From Saccharomonospora sp. CUA-673 (GTDB lineage Bacteria > Actinomycetota > Actinomycetes > Mycobacteriales > Pseudonocardiaceae), in assembly GCF_001942305.1 (NCBI RefSeq), contig NZ_MKKE01000038.1:1-34956 (forward strand): a DNA stretch of 34,956 nucleotides, given 5' to 3'. Both the position numbers and the translations under genes were made by a program. Shown in pieces: positions 1-8,916 of this stretch (the stretch's first letter is position 1; each line of letters opens with the position of its first letter). The notes under the pieces were generated by a model. The model was not told the DNA's origin. It ran no database searches and saw nothing but the letters and a program-made list of their open reading frames with translations.

Positions 1-242
1 CGGCGCACGTTCGCGCCGCGGCAGCTCCGGGCGCGGGTCCTGGTCGAACCCGTGGGGTTCCTCGGGGGGATGTCGGTCGGCGAACCACGCGCCGTCGTCA
101 CCGCCCACTGCTCGCCCACGGGACGGCGTGCGGCCGGCGGCCGCGGCGCACGTTCGCGCCGCGGCAGCTCCGGGCGCGGGTCCTGGTCGAACCCGTGGGG
201 TTCCTCGGGGGGATGTCGGTCGGCGAACCACGCGCCGTCGTC
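1..242. repeat. Direct repeat, two copies of at least 99 bp at the window edge
   Basis: Bases 1-99 and 144-242 match along their whole length, and the first copy probably continues beyond the edge. The offset is 143 bp. The repeat lies within the mltG coding region. In the frame of copy two it encodes a segment starting [17 protein letters not shown], and copy one encodes the same peptide only in a shifted frame. This looks like a misjoined contig end, although a true tandem duplication is possible. Confidence 0.9.
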
Positions 243-350
243 GGCGGGGTGCTCGCCGACCGGGGCCTCGGGCGGTTCGGGGGCGTAGCGGTGCCGCCGG
301 CGCGGCTGCGGCCCGCGCGGGTCACCGCCGTCGTGCGGTGGGGTCGTCAT
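1..350 (-). CDS. mltG: mltG, endolytic transglycosylase, N-terminal fragment (runs off left edge)
   Basis: The reading frame opens with ATG at 350, whose first bases overlap the ruvX TGA (ATGA), so translation is probably coupled. What is visible is a hydrophilic, Pro/Arg/Asp-rich segment starting [20 protein letters not shown], with no membrane segment yet. In actinobacteria the gene after ruvX is normally mltG, a membrane-anchored lytic transglycosylase that cuts nascent glycan strands. Its family has a long disordered cytoplasmic N-terminus of this kind. No catalytic domain is in the window, so the identity rests on position and composition. A repeat (1-99 and 144-242, offset 143) lies inside the gene. 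Because 143 is not a multiple of three, the second pass is read in another frame, so the real protein is either broken here or the edge is misassembled. Confidence 0.55.
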   Translation of the reverse strand, partial: MTTPPHDGGDPRGPQPRRRHRYAPEPPEAPVGEHPADDGAWFADRHPPEEPHGFDQDPRPELPRRERAPRPPAARRPVGEQWAVTTARGSPTDIPPRNPTGSTRTRARSCRGANVR

Positions 351-838
351 GGCGAACCCGCTCCCCTCGCGATCGCGGAGCTGCGCGCGTCGATCCAGCC
401 CTGCAGGATCTCGACGGCCGCCGCCTGGTCGACGACGGCACGCTGCTTCTTGCCCTTCACGCCGCGCTGGGACAGCACCCGGCTCGCGGTGACGGTCGTG
501 AGCCGTTCGTCGGCCAGTCGTACGGGGACGGAGAGCCGGCCGCCGAGGCGGCCCGCGTACTCGGCCGCGATCTCGGCCGCGGAGCCGTGCCGGTCGGCCA
601 ACGTCCTGGGGAGTCCCACGATCACCTCGACCACGTCGTGTTCGGCGACGAGCGAGACGAGCTCGCCGATGTCGGTATCCCCCTCCGGATCTCTCGTGAG
701 GGTAACGAGCGGGGTCGCCAGGATCGGACTGGGATCGCTCAGCGCCACCCCGACCCGGACGGACCCGACATCGACGGCAAGCCGACGGCCGGCGCCGGGA
801 TCATCGATCCCGGGCCGGTCCGGTTGGATGTCACTCAC
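347..838 (-). CDS. ruvX: RuvX/YqgF, putative pre-16S rRNA nuclease (Holliday junction resolvase-like)
   Basis: This is a 163-residue protein of the YqgF/RuvX RNase H-fold family, linked to 16S rRNA 5' maturation and once annotated as a Holliday junction resolvase. The first strand carries the catalytic aspartate in [15 protein letters not shown] (Asp about residue 23). Further in are [18 protein letters not shown] and [11 protein letters not shown], typical of the family. Start GTG at 838 overlaps the alaS TGA (GTGA), and its own TGA overlaps the mltG ATG. The operon order alaS-ruvX-mltG is conserved in actinobacteria. The frame is intact and of normal length. Confidence 0.93.
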   Translation of the reverse strand: MSDIQPDRPGIDDPGAGRRLAVDVGSVRVGVALSDPSPILATPLVTLTRDPEGDTDIGELVSLVAEHDVVEVIVGLPRTLADRHGSAAEIAAEYAGRLGGRLSVPVRLADERLTTVTASRVLSQRGVKGKKQRAVVDQAAAVEILQGWIDARSSAIARGAGSP

Positions 839-3496
839 CCGTTCGCGAGGGCGTTCCGCAGCGCGGCGATCGCCTGGTCGATTCCGCCCGGGGTGCTGCC
901 GCCGCCCTGGGCCATGTCCGGCTTGCCGCCACCGCGCCCGCCGATGGCCTCGGCGAACGAGGGCACGAGCTTGCCCGCGGCGAAACCCTTGTCGCGTGCC
1001 GCCGCGGTCGTGGCGACGACGAAGCTGACCTTGCCGTCGTCGGTCGGCGCGAACAGCGCGACGATGCCGGGGCGCGAGCCGAGCCGGTTGCGGACCTCGC
1101 CCGCCAGCGCGCGCACGCCGCCGGCGTCGATGCCGCCGTCGAGGCGCGTGGCGACGAGCGAGACACCGCCGACCTCCTCGGCGCCGTCGGCCAGCGAACC
1201 GGCCGAGCCCAGCACCTGCTGGGTCTTGAGCTGCTCGATCTCCTTCTCCGCGCTGCGCAACCGCGCCAGCACGTCGTCGATGCGCTCGGGGATCTGCTCG
1301 GTCGCACCTTCAACGTGCCGGCCAGCTGGGACACCAGCAGCTGTTCCTTGCGCACGTGCCGCAGCGCGTCGGTGCCGACCAGCGCCTCGACGCGGTGCAC
1401 ACCGGAGCCGATGGACGCGTCGGAGACCAGCTTGACCAGGCCGAGCTCGCCGATCCGGCCGACGTGCGTGCCGCCGCACAGCTCGCGCGAGTAGTCGCCC
1501 ATGTCGACGACCCGCACGTCGTTGCCGTACTTCTCGCCGAACAGCGCGACCGCGCCGAGTTCGAGGGCCTTGTCCTTCGTGGTCGTGTAGGACGAGACCT
1601 CGACGTCGGTCTGCAGGTAGTCGTTGACCTCTTCCTCGACCTCGGTCAGCACGTCGGACGACACCGAACCGGCCGTGGTGAAGTCGAACCTCATCCGGCC
1701 GGGCGAGTTGAGCGAACCGGCCTGCGCGGCGCGCCGGCCGTAGGCGCCGCGGACCGCGGAGTGCACGAGGTGGGTGGCCGAGTGCGAGCGCGCGATCGAG
1801 CGGCGCCGTCCCTCGTCGACCGACGCGGTCAGCTCGGTGTCGATGGCCAGTTCGCCGCCGGTGACCTCGACGCGGTGGACGAACAGGCCGGGCACGAGCT
1901 TCTGCACGTCGGTGACCGTGACCTCGACGCCGTGGCCCACGAGCACGCCGGTGTCGGCGATCTGCCCACCGCTCTCGCCGTAGAAGGGCGTGCGGTCGAG
2001 CACGACCTCGGCCTTCGAGCCCGCACCGACGACCGCCGCGGGTGCACCGTCGGACAGCAGCCCGATCACCTTCGCGGTGGCCTGCAGGTCGGTGTAGCCG
2101 AGGAACTCGGTCTCCCCGTGCTGTTCGAGCAGGCGGCGGTAGACCGACAGGTCGCCGTGGCCGGTCTTGCGGGAGGCCGCGTCGGCCTTCGCGCGCTGCC
2201 GCTGCTCCTCCATGAGGGTGCGGAAGCCGTCCTCGTCGACCGACAGGCCCTGTTCGGAGGCCATCTCGAGGGTCAGGTCGATCGGGAAGCCGTAGGTGTC
2301 GTGCAGCTGGAACGCTTGTCACCGGCCAGGATCGACCCGCCCGAGCGCTTGGTCTCCGCGGCCGCGAGGTCGAAGATCCGCGATCCGCTCGTCAGCGTCG
2401 CCAGGAACGTCTCCTCCTCCTGGCGCATGACGTCGCTGATGCGGTCGAAGTCGCGGGCGATCTCGGGGTACGACGGCGCCATCGCGTCGCGCACCACGGT
2501 CGCGAACTCCGGCAGCACCGGTTCGTGCACGCCCAGCAGGCGCATCGCGCGCACGATCCGACGCAGCAGCCTGCGCAGTACGTAGCCGCGTGCCTCGTTG
2601 CCGGGCGTGACGCCGTCGCCGATGAGCATCGCACCGGACCGGGCGTGGTCGGCGATGACGCGGAATCGCACGTCGTCGGCGTGGTCGGCGCCGTAGCGGC
2701 GGCCGGAGAACTCCTCGGCACGCTGGATCACCGGGCGCACGAGGTCGGTCTCGTAGACGTTGTCGACGCCCTGCAGCAGGAACGCGACGCGCTCGATGCC
2801 CATGCCGGTGTCGATGTTCTTCTGCGGGAGCTCGCCGACCGGCGGGTGGCCCAGCTTGGGGCTCTGGTCGCCGCGGATGTCCTGCATGAACACGAGGTTC
2901 CAGATCTCGAGGTAGCGGTCCTCGTCGACCACCGGACCGCCGTCACGGCCGTACTCGGGACCGCGGTCGTAGTAGATCTCCGAGCACGGACCGCCCGGAC
3001 CGGGCACGCCCATGTCCCAGTAGTTGTCCTTGCCGTCGCGCACCTGGATGCGCTCGGACGGGATGCCCGTGATCTCCCGCCACAGCCCGGCCGCCTCGGC
3101 GTCGTGCTCGTAGACGGTGACCCACAGCCGCTCCGGGTCGAAGCCGAGACCGCCGGCGTCCTGCGCCGAGGTCAGCAGACCCCAGGCGCGTTCGATGGCG
3201 CCTTCCTTGAAGTAGTCGCCGAACGAGAAGTTCCCGGCCATCTGGAAGAACGTGTTGTGGCGCGTGGTCTTGCCGACCTCGTCGATGTCGCCGGTGCGCA
3301 CACACTTCTGCACGCTCGTGGCGCGCGGGTACGGCGGCGGGACCTCGCCCAGGAAGTACGGCTTGAACTGCACCATGCCCGCGTTGACGAACAGCAGCGT
3401 CGGATCGTCGAGGATCAACGACGCGCTGGGCACGCGGGTGTGGTCGTGGCCCTCGAAGTAGTCGAGGAACCGTTTGCTGATTTCGTGTGTTTCCAC
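835..3496 (-). CDS. alaS: Alanyl-tRNA synthetase (two apparent single-base deletions)
   Basis: Class II synthetase charging tRNA-Ala in the cytosol. The catalytic core starts [19 protein letters not shown] and includes [17 protein letters not shown]. The editing domain has the zinc motifs HSATHLVHS and CGGTHV, and the C-terminal C-Ala region ends near [12 protein letters not shown]. Start GTG at 3496 is preceded by GAGGAAG. The gene is interrupted at about 2315 (minus strand AAGCGTTCC where AAGGCGTTCC gives the expected [12 protein letters not shown]) and at about 1305 (GGTGCGACC where one more base restores [11 protein letters not shown]). With both bases restored the span is exactly 888 codons, 887 residues, normal for AlaRS. 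An essential gene should not be broken, so sequencing error is the likely cause. Confidence 0.93.
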
Positions 3497-3638
3497 TGGA
3501 GCTTCCTCGCAGGGTGGTGGCGGTCGACCTCGACCGGCCGGCAGGGCGTTCCCGCGTTCGGACCGGCCGCGGCCGAGAGAGGCAGGCGCGGTGAGAACGA
3601 CGACGGCGGAGGGTGACGAAGTGCGCGGACGTGCGCGC

Positions 3639-4024
3639 TCAGCCCTCCGCCCGCGGAGCTCGCGGCCTGCGCTGGCCGGCCTGGGCCGGGCGCCGGCACC
3701 CTGGGCGGGACGGGGTCCGGGCCGCTCGCCCTGCGGGCGTCCTGCCTGCGGACGGGCAGCCTGCGGCGGGCGGCCACCGGTCTCCGGGGGCCGCGTCCGG
3801 GTCACCGGCCGCTCCACGATCTGATTCAGTTCCTGCTCTCGCTCGGACATTCCGGCGCGCACGTCGGCCCCGAACGCGCCCAGCGCGCCCGCGAGCTCAC
3901 GTACCGCGTCTCCCACGTTCGAGGCTAACCCCGCGGGAGTGGCTTGACGAGCGGTTTCCCCGACCTTGCGGGACAGCGCGACCCCCGCGGCCACGCCGAC
4001 CCCGAGCCAGAAGACGCGTTTCAT
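3639..4024 (-). CDS. DUF6167 family small membrane-anchored protein
   Basis: ATG at 4024 overlaps the TGA of the DUF948 gene (ATGA). The N-terminus [20 protein letters not shown] is one hydrophobic helix with basic flanks, typical of the actinobacterial DUF6167 family found between DUF948 and alaS. The rest is Pro/Arg/Gln-rich and probably disordered. As written, the frame has no stop and runs straight into AlaRS. A TGA at 3641-3639 lies one frame away, and restoring a single G near 3690 (GGCCCAGG to GGGCCCAGG) would end the protein in frame at 128 residues. The stop given here assumes that repair. The function is unknown. Confidence 0.65.
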
Positions 4025-4425
4025 TTCCTGCTCTTCCTCCCGCGCCGGAGCGAGTGCTTGCCGTTGTCGGCCTTCGCGGCCCGACGTGCCTTGATGGCCT
4101 TGCTCATGCCGTACGACAACGCGGCCGTCTTCACGAGCGGACCGCCGAGCGTCGCCGTGAACACCGACGACAGCGCCGAGACGTTGCCCGACACCGTCTG
4201 CGCGTTCGACGTGATGCCGTCGACGCGCTCGAGCTGGGTGTTCACGTGCGTGATGGTGTCGTTGGCACCGTGCAGCAGCGGATCGGTGTTCTCGTGGGCC
4301 TTGCGAATGGCGATCGTGGCCTCGTCGAGCGTGCGACCGAGCTTGATCAGCGCGATCGCCAAGAACAACACCAGCAGCACGAAGGCGCCTGCGGCGACCA
4401 GTGCGGCGATCTGCCCTGCCGACAC
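4021..4425 (-). CDS. DUF948 domain-containing membrane protein
   Basis: A 134-residue protein with one N-terminal transmembrane helix (about residues 5-28, [20 protein letters not shown]). It is followed by an amphipathic stretch ([18 protein letters not shown], then [20 protein letters not shown]) typical of DUF948 proteins, and a basic tail [13 protein letters not shown]. Start GTG at 4425 has a strong AAGGAGG seven bases upstream. It is first in the run DUF948, DUF6167, alaS, ruvX, mltG, all joined by overlaps or short gaps. The function of the family is unknown; its position next to alaS is conserved in actinobacteria. Confidence 0.85.
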   Translation of the reverse strand: MSAGQIAALVAAGAFVLLVLFLAIALIKLGRTLDEATIAIRKAHENTDPLLHGANDTITHVNTQLERVDGITSNAQTVSGNVSALSSVFTATLGGPLVKTAALSYGMSKAIKARRAAKADNGKHSLRRGRKSRK

Positions 4426-4543
4426 GTGCCCTCCTTATTCATGCATCGACGGCGACGTCAATTGGCTTCTCAATTGGGTCGTCGGTGGGGACCGATGGGA
4501 TTGTGAGGCTACCGTGCGTCGCCTCGCCGAGGCTGCAGGCCCT

Positions 4544-4572
4544 CGCCGAGCGTTGCGCGGCGCCGCTCGGCG
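4544..4572 (-). terminator. Hairpin downstream of rarA
   Basis: A perfect 9-bp stem (CGCCGAGCG / CGCTCGGCG) with an 11-base loop starts 14 bases past the rarA stop and lies before the DUF948 operon. There is no U tract, which is usual for actinobacterial terminators. Confidence 0.55.
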
Positions 4573-4585
4573 GGTACCCAGGGGG

Positions 4586-5973
4586 TCACGATCCGCCGCG
4601 GATCGTGCGCCGCAGCTTCGGCACCCGCTCGGCGAGCGTGCGCTCGGCCCCGCGCGCGGTGGGTTGGTAGTAGTCGCGCCCGACCAGCTCGTCCGGTGGA
4701 TACTGCTGGGCCAGCACGCCGTCGGCGACGTCGTGCGGGTAGCGGTAGCCCTGGGCGTGGCCGAGCTGCGCCGCCCCCGCGTAGTGCCCGTCGCGCAGGT
4801 GCGGCGGCACCGTGCCGATGCCGCCGCCGCGCACGTCCGACAGCGCGGCGTCGATCCCGGCGATGACGGCGTTCGACTTCGGCGCCGTGGTCAGGTGCAC
4901 GGTCGCCTGCGCCAACGCGAGCCTGCCCTCCGGCATGCCGATGAACTGCACCGCGTGCGCCGCGGCCACGGCCGACTGCAACGCGGTGGGGTCGGCCATG
5001 CCGATGTCCTCGCTGGCGTGCACGACGAGCCTGCGGGCGATGAACCGCGGGTCCTCCCCCGCCTCGATCATGCGGGCCAGGTAGTGCAGCGCGGCGTCGA
5101 CGTCGGAGCCGCGGATCGACTTGATGAACGCGCTGATCACGTCGTAGTGCTGGTCGCCGTCGCGGTCGTAGCGCACGGCCGCCTTGTCGACCGTGGCCTC
5201 GACGGTCGGCAGGTCGATGAGGCCGCCGCCGGTGACACCGGCGGCGTCGGCGGCGGCCTCGAGGGCCGTCAGCGCGCGCCGGGCGCGCCGGAGGCGAGGC
5301 GGATCAGGTGCGCGCGGGCGTCGTCGGTGAGCTCGAACTTCCCGTCGAGACCGCGGTCGTCGGTGAGCGCGCGGTCGATCAGCCCGGCCACGTCGTCGTC
5401 GGTCAGGGGGCGCAGCTGCAGCACCAGCGAACGCGACAGCAGCGGGGAGACCACCGAGAACGACGGGTTCTCGGTGGTGGCGGCCACGAGCAGCACCGTG
5501 CGGTCCTCGACGGCGCCGAGCAGGGCGTCCTGCTGGGTCTTGGAGAAGCGGTGGACCTCGTCGATGAACAGGACGGTGTCCTCGGAGTTGTATTTGCGGC
5601 GCCGCCGGGCCTCCTCGATGACCCCGCGCACCTCCTTGACCCCGGCCGACAGCGCCGACAGGGCCACGAACCGCCGGCCCGTCGCGGTCGAGACGAGGTT
5701 GGCCAGCGTCGTCTTGCCCGTGCCGGGCGGGCCGTAGAGCAGCACCGACGCCGGCGCGGCACCCTCGACGAGCCGGCGTAGCGGGGCACCGTCGCCGAGC
5801 AGGTGCTGCTGTCCGACGACCTCGTCCAGGCTGCGCGGCCGCATGCGCACCGCGAGTGGCGATCCGGGCGGCGGCTGCTGCGGATGCATCGGGGTCTGCG
5901 GCTCGTCGGACACCGGCGGAGGCGCGCCGCGGCGGGCGTCCTCGTTCACCGTGAACAGTTCGTCTTGCTCCAC
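4586..5973 (-). CDS. rarA: RarA/MgsA replication-associated recombination AAA+ ATPase (one apparent base deletion)
   Basis: AAA+ ATPase of the RarA (MgsA, WRNIP1) family, acting at stalled replication forks. The Pro-rich N-terminus leads into [17 protein letters not shown], Walker [10 protein letters not shown] (about residues 81-89), Walker [11 protein letters not shown] (about 134-143) and the sensor-1 region [12 protein letters not shown]. The C-terminal tetramerisation domain includes [11 protein letters not shown] and [11 protein letters not shown]. Start is GTG at 5973. The frame breaks near 5285, where GGCGCGCCCGG should read SGDARRAL. One added base (A for the usual Asp, or G) makes the gene 463 codons, 462 residues, normal for the family. 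Confidence 0.92.
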
Positions 5974-6034
5974 ACCTCGACGGTATCCGCCGGCACCGAC
6001 GCTGCGGGGACCGCGGCGCCGGAACGTCGGCGGC

Positions 6035-7054
6035 TCAGACGGCCCGGCGCAGCCCGTGGTCGGTCCAGGCGGCCTCGCCGAGCGCGGGATCGGCCTCGAC
6101 GGGACGCTCCTCCTTGCGCAGCACGCCGCGGACGAGGATGCCCGCCGCGTAGGGCACCAGATCGCGTCCGCGTCGCCACAGCCACGGCACGCCCTTGCCG
6201 ATCAGCCAGGCCACGTGGTCGAAGCGGCCCGCGCTCGCACCGCCGGAGCACGTCAACGAGACCGGTTCGCGCACGGCGTGACCGCGGGCGCCCACCGCCT
6301 CGGTGACACCACGCGCCAGCAGGCGGTGGCCGAACTCGGACGGGTGCAGCCGGTCGACGCTCCAGGCCCGCAGGTCGTAGGCGCCGGGCACGCGGTCGAG
6401 GTCGACGCACGCCGTGTCGTGCCGCGCGACGACCGTGTCGACGACCCGGTTGAGGGCGTCCACGCGCGCGGCGTGGGCGCGCCGCAGCGGTCCCGGCATC
6501 CGGAACACGCGCCCGTGGTCGTGGAACCGCATCATCACCGGCAGCGCACCCCGCTCGCGCAGCGCCGCGACGGTGGCGTCGAGGTCCCCGGTCAACTGCG
6601 CGGGGTCGAAGTCGGAACGCAGCGTGTCGTTCATGCCGACGATCACGACGGCGACGTCCGGCGCGTGCTCGAGCGCGACGGGCAGCTGGTCGGTGCGCAC
6701 GCAGCGCACGCGCGCGCCGGTGAAGGACGTGTTGACGTAGCGGACGGGGTCGACCCCCAGCGCGTCGGCCACGAGCGGTCCGACGCCGCGCCAGGCGCCG
6801 CCGGGCAAGGGGTCGCCGAGGCCGACGGCCGTCGAGTCGCCGAGCACGGCCAGCCTCCGCACGGGCCGCAGTTCCGCCGGGGGCGGTGGATCGGTCGAGA
6901 CGGGGCCGGACAGGGCAGGGCCGGACAGAGCGGTGCCGGTCGAGGAGCCGCTCGCGGGGTTGCCGCCGGCCGGCGCCTCGGTCGCAGGGGTGTCGAGTTC
7001 GGGACACTGGGTCTGGGTAGAACGCCGGGTCTGCGAAATCTCGTCGATCGCCAC
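6035..7054 (-). CDS. SGNH/GDSL-family hydrolase
   Basis: A predicted esterase/lipase-type hydrolase of 339 residues. The SGNH blocks are visible: the nucleophile serine in [14 protein letters not shown] (about residue 74), the glycine/asparagine block [12 protein letters not shown], and the C-terminal [14 protein letters not shown] carrying the catalytic Asp and His. The first 60 residues are Pro/Ser/Thr-rich and show no clear signal peptide, so the protein is probably cytosolic. The chosen start is GTG at 7054, with GAGGGTG upstream; the frame is open further upstream, but that part would overlap the divergent marR promoter. The substrate cannot be inferred. It lies 61 bases upstream of rarA on the same strand. 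Confidence 0.82.
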   Translation of the reverse strand: MAIDEISQTRRSTQTQCPELDTPATEAPAGGNPASGSSTGTALSGPALSGPVSTDPPPPAELRPVRRLAVLGDSTAVGLGDPLPGGAWRGVGPLVADALGVDPVRYVNTSFTGARVRCVRTDQLPVALEHAPDVAVVIVGMNDTLRSDFDPAQLTGDLDATVAALRERGALPVMMRFHDHGRVFRMPGPLRRAHAARVDALNRVVDTVVARHDTACVDLDRVPGAYDLRAWSVDRLHPSEFGHRLLARGVTEAVGARGHAVREPVSLTCSGGASAGRFDHVAWLIGKGVPWLWRRGRDLVPYAAGILVRGVLRKEERPVEADPALGEAAWTDHGLRRAV

Positions 7055-7122
7055 ACCGGCACCCTCGCGCAGCGGTGCGCACCACCGGTGAGCCGCGGGT
7101 AACGGCGTGCGAACGCTCCGGC

Positions 7123-7137
7123 GAATCTTCGAGATTC
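7123..7137. promoter_or_regulatory. Inverted repeat between the SGNH hydrolase gene and marR
   Basis: GAATCT-TCG-AGATTC, perfect 6-bp arms, lies in the 129-base divergent spacer just upstream of the marR -35 box. It could be a regulator site for either direction. It differs from the TGCATG-type operators, so any binding protein is unknown. Confidence 0.3.
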
Positions 7138-7148
7138 CGACCCCGGTG

Positions 7149-7177
7149 TTGACGCACCCGGCACACCCGTCTACGTT
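7149..7177 (+). promoter_or_regulatory. Promoter of marR (-35 TTGACG, -10 TACGTT)
   Basis: TTGACG at 7149-7154 and TACGTT at 7172-7177 are separated by 17 bases, the optimal sigma-70 spacing. The expected transcription start falls about 7184, the first base of the marR ATG, so the message is probably leaderless. Confidence 0.65.
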
Positions 7178-7180
7178 ATT

Positions 7181-7198
7181 TGCATGCACATGCAGCTA
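7181..7198. promoter_or_regulatory. Candidate MarR operator 1, over the marR start
   Basis: TGCATG-CA-CATGCA is a perfect inverted repeat at 7181-7194. Read on the minus strand with its flank it is TAGCTGCATGTGCATGCA, matching at 16 of 18 positions the sequence at 7705-7722. It covers the predicted transcription start and both possible marR ATGs, so bound repressor would block its own gene. The binding itself is inferred. Confidence 0.6.
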
Positions 7199-7663
7199 CC
7201 CGAACAGGATGCCGGCCCGACGGAGAGCGTCAGCAGCTCCTGGTCACGGGTGGCTGCGTTCGCGTCGGCGATCGACGCAAGCCTGGACAAGTGGCTGATG
7301 AACACCCACCAACTCGGACTGACCGAGTACCGGGCCCTCATGCTGCTCGGCCAGCAGGACGACAAGGAACTGCGGGTCGCCGCACTCGCACAACGCCTGG
7401 GCCTGAACGCCAGCTCCACGACCCGCCTGGTCAGCCGCCTCGAGACGAAGGGCCTCGCCCGGCGGGACGTGTGCGAGGACGACGGCCGCGGCGTCTACGC
7501 CGTCATCGGCGAGGCCGGGGAGGCGCGCCTGAGTGAGGTGCGCGAACCCTACGAGGCCCGCGTCAAGGAGCTCCTCGACGACCCGTCCGCCCACTTCCCC
7601 CACCTCGACACCCGTCAGATCGCCGCGGCCCTGGCCGCTGTCGGCGCGCTCATCACCGCCTGA
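7184..7663 (+). CDS. MarR-family transcriptional regulator
   Basis: A 159-residue winged-helix regulator. The central region LGLTEYRALMLLGQ, then LRVAALAQRLGLNASSTTRL (recognition helix region), VSRLETKGLARRDVC and the wing DDGRGVYAVIGEAGEARL follow the MarR pattern: HTH, then a wing carrying a D-x-R motif. The ligand is unknown. ATG at 7184 or 7190 can serve as start, and no Shine-Dalgarno precedes either. The promoter spacing predicts a leaderless transcript. The gene is followed after 81 bases by an oxidoreductase, deaminase and SMR operon, and the same palindrome occurs before both transcription units. The likely role is autorepression plus control of that operon. Confidence 0.88.
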   Translation: MHMQLPEQDAGPTESVSSSWSRVAAFASAIDASLDKWLMNTHQLGLTEYRALMLLGQQDDKELRVAALAQRLGLNASSTTRLVSRLETKGLARRDVCEDDGRGVYAVIGEAGEARLSEVREPYEARVKELLDDPSAHFPHLDTRQIAAALAAVGALITA

Positions 7664-7704
7664 CCTCACTCTCATCCACCGACCTGCCCCACCGTGCACC
7701 CAGA

Positions 7705-7722
7705 TAGCTGCATGTACATACA
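7705..7722. promoter_or_regulatory. Candidate MarR operator 2, before the DsbA-like gene
   Basis: TAGCTGCATGTACATACA contains TGCATG-TA-CATACA, the same inverted repeat as at 7181-7194 with one arm mismatch. It lies 22 bases upstream of the oxidoreductase start and just upstream of its AAGGAGGG ribosome site, where the promoter of the operon should be. Confidence 0.6.
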
Positions 7723-7744
7723 CCTAATAGCCAAGGAGGGTCCG

Positions 7745-8377
7745 ATGACGACGCCGATCGACGTGTTCGTCGACTACGTCTGCCCGTTCTGCTTCCTCGT
7801 CGAACCGGCGCTGGACGAGCTCGCCCGCACCCGCTACGTGGCGGTGACGATCCGCCCGTTCGAACTGCGCCCCGACCCGGTGCCGACCCTCCGCCCGGAG
7901 GACGACTACCTGCCGCGGGTGTGGCGGGACGCCGTCTATCCGATGGCCGAACGCGTCGGCGTGCCCGTGACGCTGCCGTCGGTGTCGCCGCAGCCGCGCA
8001 CGGACAAGGCGTTCCTGGTGCTCCAACTCGCCCGGGAACGCGGCCTGGCCCACGAGTACTCGACGGCGATGTTCGCCGCGTTCTTCCAGCGCGACTGCGA
8101 CATCGGACGCGAGGACGAGATCATCGCGGTCGCCACCGAGGTCGGGCTCGACGCCGAGGAGGCCGCCGCCGCGCTCGGCAGCGAGCAACGCCGGGAACAA
8201 CACCGCACCGACCTCGAGTTCGCCGTCCGCGAGGTCGGGATCGACGCGGTCCCCGGGGTCGTCGTCGGCGGACTTCCCGGCGGTGAACTGCTGCGCGGTG
8301 TGCCGTCGGCGAAGCGGCTCGTGGCCGCCGTCGACCGGACCCGGCAGGTGGCCGATCCGACAGGCAGGGCGTCGTGA
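7745..8377 (+). CDS. DsbA-family (FrnE-like) thioredoxin-fold oxidoreductase
   Basis: A 210-residue protein starting MTTPIDVFVDYVCPFCFLVE. The CPFC pair (residues 13-16) directly after the first strand is the DsbA/FrnE thiol redox site. The helical insertion (ARERGLAHEYSTAMFAAFFQ, DCDIGREDEIIAVATEVGLD) and the C-terminal AVPGVVVGG, which holds the cis-proline strand, fit the cytosolic DsbA-like family that includes FrnE and 2-hydroxychromene-2-carboxylate isomerases. There is no signal peptide. ATG at 7745 is preceded by AAGGAGGG; an upstream in-frame ATG would place the operator inside the coding region and has no ribosome site. The next gene overlaps by GTGA. The substrate is unknown. Confidence 0.87.
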   Translation: MTTPIDVFVDYVCPFCFLVEPALDELARTRYVAVTIRPFELRPDPVPTLRPEDDYLPRVWRDAVYPMAERVGVPVTLPSVSPQPRTDKAFLVLQLARERGLAHEYSTAMFAAFFQRDCDIGREDEIIAVATEVGLDAEEAAAALGSEQRREQHRTDLEFAVREVGIDAVPGVVVGGLPGGELLRGVPSAKRLVAAVDRTRQVADPTGRAS

Positions 8378-8916
8378 GCGCCGACCCGACCGCCCTGGCC
8401 GCCCTGTCCGAGGTCATGCACCGCGCGGTCGACGCCTGCATCGCTCACGTCGACGCAGGTGGGCTGCCGTTCGTCGGCGTGCTCGTCGACCACAGCGGCG
8501 GTGTCGTCTCCGAGTTCGGGACGAACCAGGTCGCCGCGCGGCACGACCCGACGGCCCACGCCGAGATCGTCGCCATGCGCGACGCCCTCGCGCGCCGCGG
8601 CTCGGCCGATCTGACCGGGACGACGCTGCTCGCCACCGGCGAACCGTGCGGACTCTGCTACCGCCACGCGCTCGACCACGGCATCACCGAGATCCACGTG
8701 GCCGTCGACCGCGACCAGGTCGCCGCCCTCGGATTCGACTACCGCCCGAGCTACGCCGCCCACGGCATCACCGACGAACGCCGCGCGGCACTGCTGCACC
8801 CCCTACGCGTGCCGCACGGCCACCGCCCGTTCACCCGCTACCTGCACCGGCACCTCTCCCCCGACCCGCACAACCCCGACTCGCAACACCCCGACTCGAA
8901 AGGACCCGTCTCATGA
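8374..8916 (+). CDS. Nucleoside/guanine deaminase-like zinc hydrolase
   Basis: A 180-residue cytidine/deoxycytidylate-deaminase-fold enzyme. The zinc site is HAE (residues 62-64, with the proton-shuttling Glu) and PCGLC (91-95). The order AHAEIVAMRDA then TGEPCGLCYRHAL matches guanine deaminase and TadA-like proteins more than cytidine deaminase. The C-terminal segment is His/Pro-rich with a short repeated PDS motif. Start GTG at 8374 overlaps the oxidoreductase stop, and the stop overlaps the SMR ATG (ATGA), so the genes are translationally coupled. The substrate (guanine, another base or an amidine) is not determined by sequence. Confidence 0.82.
   Translation: MSADPTALAALSEVMHRAVDACIAHVDAGGLPFVGVLVDHSGGVVSEFGTNQVAARHDPTAHAEIVAMRDALARRGSADLTGTTLLATGEPCGLCYRHALDHGITEIHVAVDRDQVAALGFDYRPSYAAHGITDERRAALLHPLRVPHGHRPFTRYLHRHLSPDPHNPDSQHPDSKGPVS

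Noticed and set aside
2273..4024. A single DUF6167-AlaRS fusion protein
   Set aside because: alaS has its own GTG and ribosome site at 3496, and the joining residues look like translated spacer. A lost base explains the missing stop.
4440..4500. CCAATTGA direct repeat (13-base period) upstream of DUF948
   Set aside because: It is short and on its own. It may be part of the promoter, but there is no second example or clear -10, so no regulatory claim is made.
7694..7744. Longer start for the DsbA-like protein (ATG at 7694 or 7712)
   Set aside because: These would put the operator and ribosome site inside the coding region. The ATG at 7745 has an ideal AAGGAGGG.
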